A DNA stretch of 26,713 nucleotides from JANXXV01 sp038230275 (GTDB lineage Bacteria > Acidobacteriota > Terriglobia > Bryobacterales > Bryobacteraceae): NCBI GenBank assembly GCA_038230275.1, contig JBBRNO010000090.1, forward strand, positions 1-26,713, read 5' to 3'. The notes beneath the pieces are model-generated. The model did no database searches. It was given only the letters and a program-made list of their open reading frames with translations, and was not told the DNA's origin. Both the position numbers and the translations under genes were made by a program. Every line of letters starts with the position of its first letter. The stretch's first letter is position 1. Below are positions 15,546-23,300 of the stretch, in pieces.

Positions 15546-16148
15546 ATGAAGCTTCTGCCATTGCTGCTGTTATTTGCCGGCGCTGTGTTCGCCGCCGATG
15601 CGATTGACGCATTCGGAATTCACTGGACCGTGCCGCTTGCCTCAGAGTGGAAGGTGGAAGCAGATGGCGCCCTCACGTTAGTGACGCATCGCGGCCCGGA
15701 TAAGGACAAGCCTCGCCGCCCGCGGCAGTTTACCGTTTCAGAAAAGGAGTACGGCTCCTTCCAGCTCGACGCAGATGTGAAGGTGCTGGACCGTTCCCTC
15801 ATCATCGTGTACGCCTATAAGGACGAAGCGCACTTCAACTACGCGCATCTCTCCACCGACACCGGAGCCAGGCAGCCGGTGCACAACGGAATCTTTCATG
15901 TGTTCGGCGGAGAGCGTGTTCGCATCAGCTCCACCGAAGGCGCGCCTGCGTTCGCCGCCGTGGACGAATGGAATCACATCGCCGTGCGCTACGACGCCAA
16001 GGCAGGGAAGCTGATGGTGCTGGTGAACGGCAAGCCGAACCCGTCACTGACCGCGGTGGATCTCAGTCTCGGTTCCGGTAAAGTGGGGCTCGGATCCTTC
16101 GATGAAACGGCAGTGTTCAAGAACGTGAAGATCGCTCCCGGGAAATAA
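15546..16148 (+). CDS. Secreted DUF1080/LamG-like beta-sandwich protein
   Basis: A 200-residue protein with an N-terminal signal peptide (MKLLPLLLLFAGAVFAADA, likely cut after the Ala-rich end near residue 17) and one concanavalin-like fold resembling the DUF1080 (3-keto-disaccharide hydrolase) or LamG domains. Features are YGSFQLDADVKV, a mid strand with DEAHFNYAHLS, EWNHIAVRYDAKAGKLMVLVNGK and the closing GKVGLGSFDETAVFKNVKI. Such single domains are abundant in Acidobacteria and Planctomycetes and are usually linked to carbohydrate binding or cleavage outside the cytoplasm. It lies 31 bp after the synthetase gene, with GGAG close to the ATG, and is convergent with the amidohydrolase. Enzymatic activity cannot be claimed from sequence. 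Confidence 0.7.
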   Translation: MKLLPLLLLFAGAVFAADAIDAFGIHWTVPLASEWKVEADGALTLVTHRGPDKDKPRRPRQFTVSEKEYGSFQLDADVKVLDRSLIIVYAYKDEAHFNYAHLSTDTGARQPVHNGIFHVFGGERVRISSTEGAPAFAAVDEWNHIAVRYDAKAGKLMVLVNGKPNPSLTAVDLSLGSGKVGLGSFDETAVFKNVKIAPGK

Positions 16149-16160
16149 CCCGCCGCATCA

Positions 16161-17480
16161 TCAATGAGTCCGGCGCTCGCGCATTTCTCCCGCCACGGTT
16201 GCATCCCAACGCGGGTCGCCCTGCGCGCCATAGTTGCCCAGCTTGTCCCAATCCTCGCGCGTAATCCCGTTCAAGTCCCACACCACTTTCCCGGCGCGCA
16301 CGGTAAGCTCGGCCACCAGTTTCTGGGTTCCACGCAAGCGTGCGCCGCTGACGTCGACAAACCCGAAATTCCCCCGCTCTACCCGCAGCACGGCCACATC
16401 GGCCGGCGCGCCTACCGAAAGATTTCCCAACTCTTCACGCTTAATCTCCTTCGCCGGGTTCCAGGTGGATTTCAGAATCGTGTCGTCCAGCGTCATGCCC
16501 ATGTTCAGGAACTTCGACATCACGTTGAGCATGTCTTTCATGGCGCCGTTCATGCTGGTGATGTGCAGGTCGGTGGAAATCGAATCCGGCCCAAACCCCT
16601 GTTTCATCGCAGGCACGGCCAGGCGGAACAGGAAACTGCCGCCACCATGACCCACATCGAACAGCACTCCGCGTTTGCGTGCTTCAAAAAGGTATGGCCT
16701 CACTTTCCCCTTCTCGTCCAACATGGGAACCGATACCAGATATTGATGCGTGGAGATATCGCCGGGCCGCAGCTTCTTCGTCACCAGCTCTTCAAAGGGA
16801 CGCTCCGGGCGGAACTGGCCGAAGTCCACAATCACCGGCAGGTTCGCAATCGTCCCCGCTTCCACCGCGTGCTCCACTGACACCCATTCCGGCCCGCTAT
16901 AGTGCGCGCTCTTGAAACCGACAATCACGTCTTTGTGACGAGCCGCCATCGCCGCCGCGGACTTGGCGTCCATGTCGTACATGTTCTGCTCTGGCACGCC
17001 GGCCATGCCCGAACCGACAATGTTCAGAAACGCCAACACCCGCGTCCGTGCCCGATCGATAATGTGCTCTTTGAAATCCGGAAAATTGCGCCAGCCGGAA
17101 GATCCGCAATCCACCATCGTGGTAACGCCGGACCGGAAGGAGTGGTCGTCCGGACGCACGCTGGAAGGGCCTGTATACGCCGTGCCCGTGCCCGCGTAAA
17201 GATGGGTGTGTATATCAATCAGCCCCGGCGTAACGTAGTAGGCGGATACGTCGACGGTTTTCAAAGCGCGGTTCGCGGCGATGCTTGCCGCCACTTCCGC
17301 AATCTTGCCGTCTTTGATGCCAACGTCGCGCGTGGCGCTGATGCCATTCTTCGGGTCGATCACGTGACCGCCCTTCAGCAATAAATCGAAATCGGTCTGG
17401 CCGAAGGCCGCCGCCGCTAACAAAAAGAGCGCTGTGCGCCCCGTGTGAGTGAGTGTTATTTGGATTGATCGAACTGCCAT
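16161..17480 (-). CDS. Exported metal-dependent amidohydrolase/deacetylase (COG3964-like)
   Basis: A 439-residue protein beginning with a signal peptide (about residues 1-27, TALFLLAAAAFGQ). The amidohydrolase fold shows LIDIHTHLYAG (metal-binding His-x-His), VGFKSAHYSG (likely carboxylated bridging Lys), HQYLV and VGHGGGSF (further His ligands) and STDLHI (catalytic Asp). The pattern fits the Atu3266/EF0837 group, which act as deacetylases or related hydrolases. Family relatives are usually annotated as amidohydrolase/deacetylase; the natural substrate is unknown. I start at the Met at 17480, just before the signal peptide; the longer start at 17525 would run deeper into galE. It still overlaps the galE end by 25 nt, so both are probably in one operon. 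Confidence 0.8.
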   Translation of the reverse strand: MAVRSIQITLTHTGRTALFLLAAAAFGQTDFDLLLKGGHVIDPKNGISATRDVGIKDGKIAEVAASIAANRALKTVDVSAYYVTPGLIDIHTHLYAGTGTAYTGPSSVRPDDHSFRSGVTTMVDCGSSGWRNFPDFKEHIIDRARTRVLAFLNIVGSGMAGVPEQNMYDMDAKSAAAMAARHKDVIVGFKSAHYSGPEWVSVEHAVEAGTIANLPVIVDFGQFRPERPFEELVTKKLRPGDISTHQYLVSVPMLDEKGKVRPYLFEARKRGVLFDVGHGGGSFLFRLAVPAMKQGFGPDSISTDLHITSMNGAMKDMLNVMSKFLNMGMTLDDTILKSTWNPAKEIKREELGNLSVGAPADVAVLRVERGNFGFVDVSGARLRGTQKLVAELTVRAGKVVWDLNGITREDWDKLGNYGAQGDPRWDATVAGEMRERRTH

Positions 17481-18424
17481 GCCGTAGCTACTATATCGCG
17501 GAGATTCACGTATTTGGGAATCCACTGCAGTGTCCGCCTCAGCTTATCGGAATTGGCAACAAGTTCGGCCGGATCGCCGTCGCGCCTCTTGCCCATCACA
17601 AACGGCACTTTCGCACCGGTAACTTCTTCCACCGCTCGAATCACTTCCCGCACCGAACGCCCAATCCCGGTGCCCACGTTGAACCGGTCCGATGCGCCGC
17701 CGGCCAGCAGATAATCCAGTGACAAGATATGCGCTTCCGCCAGATCGCTCACGTGGATGTAGTCTCGTACGCAAGTGCCGTCCGCAGTGGGGTAATCGTC
17801 GCCGAAGATCGTTACCGGCTCGCCTGTCTTGACGGCGCGCAGCACCAGCGGAATCAGGTGCGTTTCCGGATCGTGCTCCTCCCCAAGGCCCGTTCCCGGC
17901 TCTGCCCCGCAGGCATTGAAGTATCGCAGCGTAACACTGCGCAGGCCCCGGAACTCATCCAGCCAGCTGAGAATTTTCTCCACCATCACCTTCGTCTCGC
18001 CGTATGGACTCACCGCCGCAAACGGAAATTCTTCGGTGATGGGAACATGCGAAGGCGTTCCGTAGACCGCTGCCGTGGAGGAGAACACCAGCCGTTTCAC
18101 GCCGCCGCGCTGCATCGCGGTAAACAGCGAAATGCTGCCGCTTACGTTGTTGGTGAAGTACAGTTCCGGATCTTTCGTCGATTCCCCTACCGAAATATAT
18201 CCGGCGAAATGAATCACCGCATCGAAATTTCCGCCTTCCAGCAAACGGGTAAGGCGCGGGGTATCGGTCAACGTGATCTGATGAAAGTCTTTCCCGGTAA
18301 TGTTGCGATGATGGCCGCGGGACAGATCGTCCACTACCGCCACTTCGTGCCCGTGCCCACTCAACAGGTGAACCGTATGCGAGCCAATGTAGCCCGCGCC
18401 GCCACTCACCAGAATGCGCGCCAT
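17456..18424 (-). CDS. galE: UDP-glucose 4-epimerase
   Basis: A 322-residue short-chain dehydrogenase-type epimerase. It has the NAD-binding motif GGAGYIG (residues 8-14), the catalytic segment SSTAAVYG (115-122), Tyr141 and Lys145 of the YxxxK motif (SPYGETK), and the GalE-specific NACGAEP region followed by TPDGTxxRDYIHVxDL-like residues (here TADGTCVRDYIHVSDL). It interconverts UDP-glucose and UDP-galactose in the cytoplasm, feeding polysaccharide and cell-envelope synthesis. Its ATG overlaps the gpx stop by 1 nt (TAATG), and it overlaps the amidohydrolase downstream, so a three-gene operon is likely. Length is typical for compact GalE proteins. Activity on N-acetylated sugars is possible but cannot be judged here. 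Confidence 0.9.
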   Translation of the reverse strand: MARILVSGGAGYIGSHTVHLLSGHGHEVAVVDDLSRGHHRNITGKDFHQITLTDTPRLTRLLEGGNFDAVIHFAGYISVGESTKDPELYFTNNVSGSISLFTAMQRGGVKRLVFSSTAAVYGTPSHVPITEEFPFAAVSPYGETKVMVEKILSWLDEFRGLRSVTLRYFNACGAEPGTGLGEEHDPETHLIPLVLRAVKTGEPVTIFGDDYPTADGTCVRDYIHVSDLAEAHILSLDYLLAGGASDRFNVGTGIGRSVREVIRAVEEVTGAKVPFVMGKRRDGDPAELVANSDKLRRTLQWIPKYVNLRDIVATAWQFDQSK

Positions 18425-18948
18425 TAGTGCTTCAACGCCTTCTCCACCGCCGACACCAGTTCCGCCGATTCCGGCGTAACGCCCGATTCAAAGCGCTGAA
18501 TCACCTTGCCGTCGGCCCCCACCAGAAATTTGGTGAAGTTCCATTTCACTTCGCCGCCGCCCGTGCCGGTAAGGTATGCGTAAAGCGGCGCTTTGTCGCT
18601 GCCCGCCACCGAAATCTTCGAATACATGGGAAACGTAACGTTGTATTTGCTGGAACAGAACGTTTTGATCTCTTCATTGGTGCCTGGTTCCTGTGCGCCA
18701 AAATTGTTCGCCGGGAAGCCGACAATCACCAGTCCGCGATCTTTATACTTCTCGTAAAGGGCTTCCAGGCCCGTGTACTGCGGTGTGTAGCCGCAGCGGC
18801 TGGCCACGTTCACCACCAGCACCACCTTCCCCTTGTAGGCGGCCAGCGGTGCAGGTTTTCCATCAATGGTGTTCAGTGTGAATTCGTGAATGCCGGATGC
18901 GGCGAAAAGGGAAGTCGACATGAGGAGCGCTCCTATCAGCTTTGTCAT
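18424..18948 (-). CDS. Glutathione peroxidase-family thiol peroxidase, with signal peptide
   Basis: A 174-residue peroxidase. The catalytic tetrad is complete: Cys52 in VASRCGYT, Gln in FGAQEPG, and Trp-Asn in VKWNFTKF. Cysteine replaces the selenocysteine of animal enzymes, and a second Cys (KTFCSSKYN) lies where it could be the resolving cysteine of thioredoxin-dependent types. The first 17 residues (LIGALLMSTSLFAA) look like a signal peptide, so it likely acts in the periplasm. I chose the Met at 18948: the longer frame to 18999 overlaps the divergent crotonase, and a second Met at 18957 overlaps the -10 element. It leads the gpx-galE-amidohydrolase operon. It reduces hydrogen or lipid peroxides. 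Confidence 0.87.
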   Translation of the reverse strand: MTKLIGALLMSTSLFAASGIHEFTLNTIDGKPAPLAAYKGKVVLVVNVASRCGYTPQYTGLEALYEKYKDRGLVIVGFPANNFGAQEPGTNEEIKTFCSSKYNVTFPMYSKISVAGSDKAPLYAYLTGTGGGEVKWNFTKFLVGADGKVIQRFESGVTPESAELVSAVEKALKH

Positions 18949-18955
18949 AGCCCCC

Positions 18956-18963
18956 ATTATAAT
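18956..18963. promoter_or_regulatory. Shared palindromic -10 element for divergent gpx and crotonase genes
   Basis: ATTATAAT is its own reverse complement and gives a perfect TATAAT on both strands. Rightward, TATAAT 18958-18963 is 12 nt before the crotonase ATG. Leftward, TATAAT (18961-18956) is 7 nt before the gpx ATG at 18948. Transcripts would start almost at the start codons, suggesting very short or absent leaders. No good -35 was found on either strand. Confidence 0.5.
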
Positions 18964-18975
18964 TCGAGCAGGCCT

Positions 18976-19752
18976 ATGGATTACGAATTTGTACGGCACG
19001 AACTGGAAGACCAGGCAGCGGTAATCACGCTGAACAGGCCGCAGCGGCGTAACGCCTTGTCGCTGGAAGTGATGCTGGAACTCATCTATGTGCTAGGCGA
19101 AGTGGGGCGCGACAAAAAGACACGCTCGGTGATTCTGGCCGCCGAGGGAAATGTATTCTGCTCCGGCCACGACCTGACAGAGATGGTAGGCCGCAAGGAA
19201 GCCGACTACCGCCGCTTGTTCGATACCTGCTGCGCGCTTATGCAGAAGATCCAGTCGATTCCCCAGCCGGTGATTGCGGAAGTGCAAGGCGTCGCCACCG
19301 CCGCGGGCTGCCAGTTGGTGGCGTCTTGCGATCTGGCGATTGCCAGCGATACGGCCCAGTTCGCCACACCCGGAGTACGCATCGGCTTGTTCTGCACCAC
19401 GCCCATGGTGGCGCTGACCCGCGCCATCGGACGCACGCGCGCGATGGAGATGCTACTCACTGGAAAGTTGATAGCAGCGGCGACAGCGGCCGAGTGGGGT
19501 CTCATCAATCGCGCCGTGCCGGCAGAGAGTCTTCGCCCGGCAACCCGCGAATTAGCGCAACAAATTGCCCAGGCCAGTAGCTATACAGTGGCCGTGGGTA
19601 AGAAGTCATTCTACGAGCAAATTGAAGCCCCGCAGCGGACAGCGTATGAGCAGGCAAAGGAAGTGATGACACAGAATTCACTGGCTGAAGACGCCTCGGA
19701 GGGGATTACGGCGTTTTTAGAAAAGAGGACACCCGTCTGGAAGGGCAAATAG
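18976..19752 (+). CDS. Crotonase (enoyl-CoA hydratase/isomerase) family protein, ECHDC3-like
   Basis: A 258-residue crotonase-fold protein. It has the oxyanion-hole motifs CSGHDLTEM (about 62-70) and AAGCQLVASCDLAIAS (about 105-120). The segment FATPGVRIGLFCTTPMVALTRAIG matches the ECHDC3 subgroup, where the two Glu residues of classical enoyl-CoA hydratase are missing. It should bind acyl-CoA, but hydratase activity is doubtful. I chose ATG 18976, since homology starts there (DYEFVRHELEDQAAVITLNRP) and the upstream open frame is the reverse side of gpx. AGG lies close to the ATG. It is divergent from gpx with only about 27 bp between starts. Confidence 0.82.
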   Translation: MDYEFVRHELEDQAAVITLNRPQRRNALSLEVMLELIYVLGEVGRDKKTRSVILAAEGNVFCSGHDLTEMVGRKEADYRRLFDTCCALMQKIQSIPQPVIAEVQGVATAAGCQLVASCDLAIASDTAQFATPGVRIGLFCTTPMVALTRAIGRTRAMEMLLTGKLIAAATAAEWGLINRAVPAESLRPATRELAQQIAQASSYTVAVGKKSFYEQIEAPQRTAYEQAKEVMTQNSLAEDASEGITAFLEKRTPVWKGK

Positions 19753-19755
19753 CTA

Positions 19756-19804
19756 ATTAAAGGAAACTGGCATATCCTTTAATAGCGCCAAGCGTTATTA
19801 AAGG
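19756..19804. promoter_or_regulatory. Three-half-site operator upstream of the Fic gene
   Basis: ATTAAAGGA (19756-19764) is followed by its exact reverse complement TCCTTTAAT (19775-19783), and then by ATTAAAGG (19797-19804), which again pairs with CCTTTAAT (19776-19783). The half-sites alternate in direction, with centres 19 and 21 bp apart, about two DNA turns each. An extra imperfect palindrome, AATAgCGC/GCGtTATT (19781-19799), joins the last two. The array lies 15 bp before the Fic ATG, in an AT-rich patch unlike the neighbouring coding DNA, as expected for an operator bound by dimers. The Fic protein has its own C-terminal winged helix and is the obvious candidate to bind. Confidence 0.6.
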
Positions 19805-19818
19805 TTCCCTAAACAACG

Positions 19819-21003
19819 ATGAAACCCGTTTTAGATCAAAGACTTGGAAGCTACAAAAGCTTCACCGTCGGCGGAGAAACTGTGCGCGCCTACGTCCCGC
19901 CATCCCTTCCGCCCAGTCCAGGCGTCAAGATTGACGGCTTTCAGACATTACTCGACCAAGCCAACCAAGCGCTCGGCCGGCTCGATGGGCTCGCCTCGGT
20001 TCTGCCCGATCCGGCGCTCTTCCTCTACACCTACGTCCGCAAGGAAGCATTACTATCATCGCAGATCGAAGGGACGCAATCGTCGCTTTCCGACCTGCTC
20101 CTCTTCGAAAACAGCGAGATCCCCGGGGTGCCGGTTCACGACGTCCAGGAAGTCTCGAACTATGTCGCTGCACTCACCCACGGCATGGATAGACTTCGCT
20201 CCGGCTTCCCGCTTTCGCTCCGGCTGATCAAAGAGATTCACGCCATCTTGCTCTCCAAAGGGAGGGGCAGCGACAAGGAACCCGGAGAGTTCCGTCGAAG
20301 TCAAAACTGGATCGGCGGAACGCGCCCCGGAAACGCCGCCTTCGTACCCCCGCCGCCGGAATTCGTGATGGAGTGCATGGGCAATCTGGAGAACTTTCTA
20401 CACGAAGATCGTCCCGGCCTTCCTCTTCTGATCAAGGCCGGTCTGGTGCACGTCCAATTCGAATCCATCCATCCGTTTCTCGACGGAAACGGAAGACTCG
20501 GACGCTTGCTCATCACGTTTCTGCTTTACGCCGCCGGCGCGCTTCGAGAGCCCATTCTTTACTTGAGCCTCTATCTGAAAACTCACCGCCAGAGTTACTA
20601 TGAGCTCCTCACGCGGGTGCGGGAAACCGGCGACTGGGAAACGTGGCTTGAGTTCTTCCTAACCGGAGTGAAGGAGACTTCAGAGCAGGCAGTGTCCGCA
20701 GCCAGACGAATCTTGTCTCTGCTGGAGGACGATAGAAAAAAGATCGAAGGATTAGGCCGTCCAGCTGCCTCGGCACTTCGCGTCTTCCACTACGCACAAA
20801 CGAACCCGATACTATCTATCGCCACCACGGCGAAGAAAACAGGAGTTTCGTTCCCAACCACTGCGGGCGCGATTCAGCACATGCAGCACCTCGGCATATT
20901 TACAGAGTCCACGGGCCGCCAGCGCAGCCGTCTCTTCGTGTATCAGCGCTATCTGGCCATCTTGAGCGAAGGCACCGAACCGCTTCCTGCATTAGCTTCC
21001 TGA
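19819..21003 (+). CDS. Self-inhibited Fic-domain protein (AMPylase) with C-terminal winged helix
   Basis: A 394-residue Fic protein. The N-terminal Fic_N region carries the inhibitory motif SSQIEG (80-85; pattern S/T-x3-E-G/N), which places a Glu in the active site and makes this a class II Fic protein. The core has a complete catalytic motif HPFLDGNGRLGR (218-229), with His218 as base, so it should transfer AMP from ATP to target Ser, Thr or Tyr hydroxyls. Residues about 310-370 (LSIATTAKKTGVSFPTTAGAI, then QHLGIF and RQRSRLFVY) form a winged helix-turn-helix. No antitoxin gene lies beside it, as expected when the inhibitor is built in. The operator-like repeats upstream suggest autoregulation. 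The target protein is unknown. Confidence 0.88.
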   Translation: MKPVLDQRLGSYKSFTVGGETVRAYVPPSLPPSPGVKIDGFQTLLDQANQALGRLDGLASVLPDPALFLYTYVRKEALLSSQIEGTQSSLSDLLLFENSEIPGVPVHDVQEVSNYVAALTHGMDRLRSGFPLSLRLIKEIHAILLSKGRGSDKEPGEFRRSQNWIGGTRPGNAAFVPPPPEFVMECMGNLENFLHEDRPGLPLLIKAGLVHVQFESIHPFLDGNGRLGRLLITFLLYAAGALREPILYLSLYLKTHRQSYYELLTRVRETGDWETWLEFFLTGVKETSEQAVSAARRILSLLEDDRKKIEGLGRPAASALRVFHYAQTNPILSIATTAKKTGVSFPTTAGAIQHMQHLGIFTESTGRQRSRLFVYQRYLAILSEGTEPLPALAS

Positions 21004-21004
21004 C

Positions 21005-22384
21005 CTATCGCCGCAACCGGTAAACCACCGACATCGGCGTCCGTCCAACAACTTCATAACCATCCAGTGACAAAAATTTCTCAACCGCCAGTGCCGCATT
21101 CAATGGCCCCAAGCCGTCCACGATAAACGCCGGCTTGATCCCCGCGATCTCTCGCCGGTTACTCTCCGCCCACTCCGGCGCAGTCGGCCGCGCACTGGTC
21201 AGATGCCGGTCCGCCAGCACGCCGCTCAAGGGCTGCGAATCCAGAAACCGGGTAGCCGCCGGCATCCGTGAATACACAAAAACATCCGGCCGGTATCCCC
21301 ACACCAGCAGTTTGTCATTCGGTCCTGCCGCGGAGCGCACCATCTCGGCGGCCCTCCGGCTATCCTGATTCATCGCGACATCGCTCCACTCAGGCGCCCG
21401 CCCGTGCAGCAAGTCATTGCCTAATGTCACGTACCTCGGCCCGAAGCGCACAGCCGGAATCAGCAGCAGAGACATCACCGCAATCCGCCAGCGAATACGC
21501 ATCAGCATCAAGCCGCGCGCCCCGGCCAGCACGAACACAGGCAGCAGTTGGAAGTAGTACCGCGGGAAAAAACGCCAACCGGCGCACACCGCGATGACGG
21601 ATATCAGAACCCACGCCAGCCAGCGCTTCTCACGCCAAAAGAACCAGATTGCAGCAATCACGATCGTTGCGTGAAACCCCGCCCAGTTCGCCGTGCGCGC
21701 CAAGCCTACGCTTGTCGAAACCAACGCATCGCGTGAATACAGAAAGCCCCAAGTCCACACCTGCGCGTAGTAATCGGCCAGTGCGCCATTGGCAAATAAC
21801 ACAGCGGCGAATATCGCATTCGGAACCGCAAACCCCAACAGCAACAGGGGCAGCGCCGGATAAGCCCACACCGCGCAAGCCGCCAGAACCAGAATCCCTT
21901 TCGAATTCACCAGCAGCGCAATCCCCGCCAGAACGCCGCTCCAGAAAGCTCGCCCGCGCCAAGCCATATAGACCGCCGCGATATGCGGCGCAATCATAAG
22001 TAAATCCGGAGCCAGCGCCATCACGGCAGCCGGAATCCCAAACGTAAGATAGAAGCCCAACAGGCACGCCGCCAGCAGCGCTTCCCCCTCTTCCCAAAGT
22101 TCCCGTGCGAATCGAAACACCAGCCAGCAACACAGCGCCACGAACAGAGTGCCCGCTAAACGCAGCCCGATGCCCGGCCCCGCGCCCCATAGCAGATAGA
22201 ACAACGCGTAGAGCGGCGGCTTATCGAACCAGATATCTCGATAGAGAAACCGTCCATCCAATATCTGTGCCGCAGCCGCGGCTGGGTACGCTTCCTCCAC
22301 CCACAGAATCTGCGTATGGCAGAATCGAGCCATTGCCACAGTCACAAATAACAGCAGCAGCGTCAGCCGCGTCGAACGAGTCAT
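21005..22384 (-). CDS. Membrane glycosyltransferase, GT39/ArnT-like (GT-C fold)
   Basis: A 459-residue polytopic membrane protein with about ten hydrophobic helices. After the first helix it has VEEAYPAAAAAQILDG, the acidic position typical of the first external loop of GT-C enzymes, and then YRDIWFDKPPLYALFY, the characteristic DKPP segment of the dolichyl- or polyprenyl-phosphate-sugar mannosyltransferase family. A soluble C-terminal part (about 350-459) includes KLLVWGYRPDVFVYSRMP. It probably transfers a sugar from a polyprenyl carrier to an envelope acceptor outside the membrane. I chose the ATG at 22384 over the TTG at 22399. This start overlaps that of the divergent pseudouridine synthase in a shared CATG. 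Acceptor and donor are unknown. Confidence 0.75.
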   Translation of the reverse strand: MTRSTRLTLLLLFVTVAMARFCHTQILWVEEAYPAAAAAQILDGRFLYRDIWFDKPPLYALFYLLWGAGPGIGLRLAGTLFVALCCWLVFRFARELWEEGEALLAACLLGFYLTFGIPAAVMALAPDLLMIAPHIAAVYMAWRGRAFWSGVLAGIALLVNSKGILVLAACAVWAYPALPLLLLGFAVPNAIFAAVLFANGALADYYAQVWTWGFLYSRDALVSTSVGLARTANWAGFHATIVIAAIWFFWREKRWLAWVLISVIAVCAGWRFFPRYYFQLLPVFVLAGARGLMLMRIRWRIAVMSLLLIPAVRFGPRYVTLGNDLLHGRAPEWSDVAMNQDSRRAAEMVRSAAGPNDKLLVWGYRPDVFVYSRMPAATRFLDSQPLSGVLADRHLTSARPTAPEWAESNRREIAGIKPAFIVDGLGPLNAALAVEKFLSLDGYEVVGRTPMSVVYRLRR

Positions 22385-23279
22385 GAGCTTCGAATTCAAT
22401 GTCTCACACGCCGACGCCGGAAAGCGCCTCGATCACTTTCTGCAGGAAAACCTTCCGCAATACAGCCGCGCCCGTTTGCAGGATTGGATCAAGGCCGGAA
22501 ACGTCACGGTGGATGGTCATATCCTAAAGCCCTCAGCAGCATTGCACGGAGCCGAGAACATCACCGTTCAACCCGCCGGCCTGGAACCGCTACAGGCCTT
22601 CGCCGAGAATATCCCGATTGACATCCTCTATTCGGACGACGATTTAATCGCCGTAAACAAACCCGCCGGTCTGGTCGTCCACGCCGGCGCCGGCAATCAT
22701 TCCGGCACCCTGGTCAACGCCCTGCTGCATCACTTTCAGTTGCTTTCAAAAGTAGGCGGCGACGAACGCCCCGGCATCGTCCACCGCCTGGACCGAGACA
22801 CCAGCGGCGTCTTACTAGTCGCCCGCACGGATGCCGCCCATCGCAATCTCGCTGCCCAGTTCGCCGCGCGAACCGTCGAGAAAACCTACATCGCCCTGGT
22901 CCACGGAAGCCCGCCGCGAGACACCGGCGCCATCGACACAAAGATCACCCGCGACCCTGTCCGCCGCACCCGTATGACCGCCCGCCTGGACGAAGGCCGC
23001 ACCGCCCACACCGAATATCGTGTCCTGCGCCGCTTGGATAAATTCACCCTCCTCGAAGTCCGCATCGGCACCGGCCGCACGCATCAGATCCGCGTCCACC
23101 TGGCCAGCATCGGCTACCCCGTTGCAGGCGATCGTCTCTATGGTGCATTGGAAGCAGGCATGGGCCGCTTCTTCCTGCACGCGCACCGCATTCGCTTCAA
23201 TAGCCCTTCCACCGGCGCGCCCCTCACCCTGGAGGCTCCCTTAGCGCCTGAGCTTGCCGCGTGGCTAGCGGGACTATAA
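22383..23279 (+). CDS. RluA-family pseudouridine synthase with S4 domain (RluC/RluD type)
   Basis: A 298-residue RNA-modifying enzyme. Residues about 10-70 form an S4 RNA-binding domain (GKRLDHFLQENLPQYSRARL, then IKAGNVTVDG). The catalytic domain has the RluA signature HRLDRDTSGVLLVART with its nucleophilic Asp, followed by KTYIALVHG and GRTHQIRVHLASIGYPVAGD. It isomerises uridine to pseudouridine, most likely in 23S rRNA if it is a RluD orthologue, but the site cannot be told from sequence. The ATG fits the start of homologues; the ribosome site is weak. The start codon overlaps that of the divergent glycosyltransferase, so its promoter must lie inside that gene. Length is typical. Confidence 0.9.
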   Translation: MSFEFNVSHADAGKRLDHFLQENLPQYSRARLQDWIKAGNVTVDGHILKPSAALHGAENITVQPAGLEPLQAFAENIPIDILYSDDDLIAVNKPAGLVVHAGAGNHSGTLVNALLHHFQLLSKVGGDERPGIVHRLDRDTSGVLLVARTDAAHRNLAAQFAARTVEKTYIALVHGSPPRDTGAIDTKITRDPVRRTRMTARLDEGRTAHTEYRVLRRLDKFTLLEVRIGTGRTHQIRVHLASIGYPVAGDRLYGALEAGMGRFFLHAHRIRFNSPSTGAPLTLEAPLAPELAAWLAGL

Positions 23280-23280
23280 T
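23275..23280 (+). promoter_or_regulatory. Putative -10 element of the VWFA gene
   Basis: TATAAT (23275-23280) overlaps the TAA stop of the pseudouridine synthase gene and lies 20 nt upstream of the VWFA ATG. A possible -35, TTGCCG (23254-23259), is 15 bp upstream, somewhat short of the usual 17. A short palindrome, GGGATATCCC (23288-23297), lies just before the start. Confidence 0.4.
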
Positions 23281-23300
23281 TGGGGTTGGGATATCCCCCG

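Noticed and set aside
18427..18975. Long 5' extension of the crotonase reading frame
   Set aside because: The extension is opposite gpx, has Arg/His-rich composition, and crotonase homology begins only at 18976.
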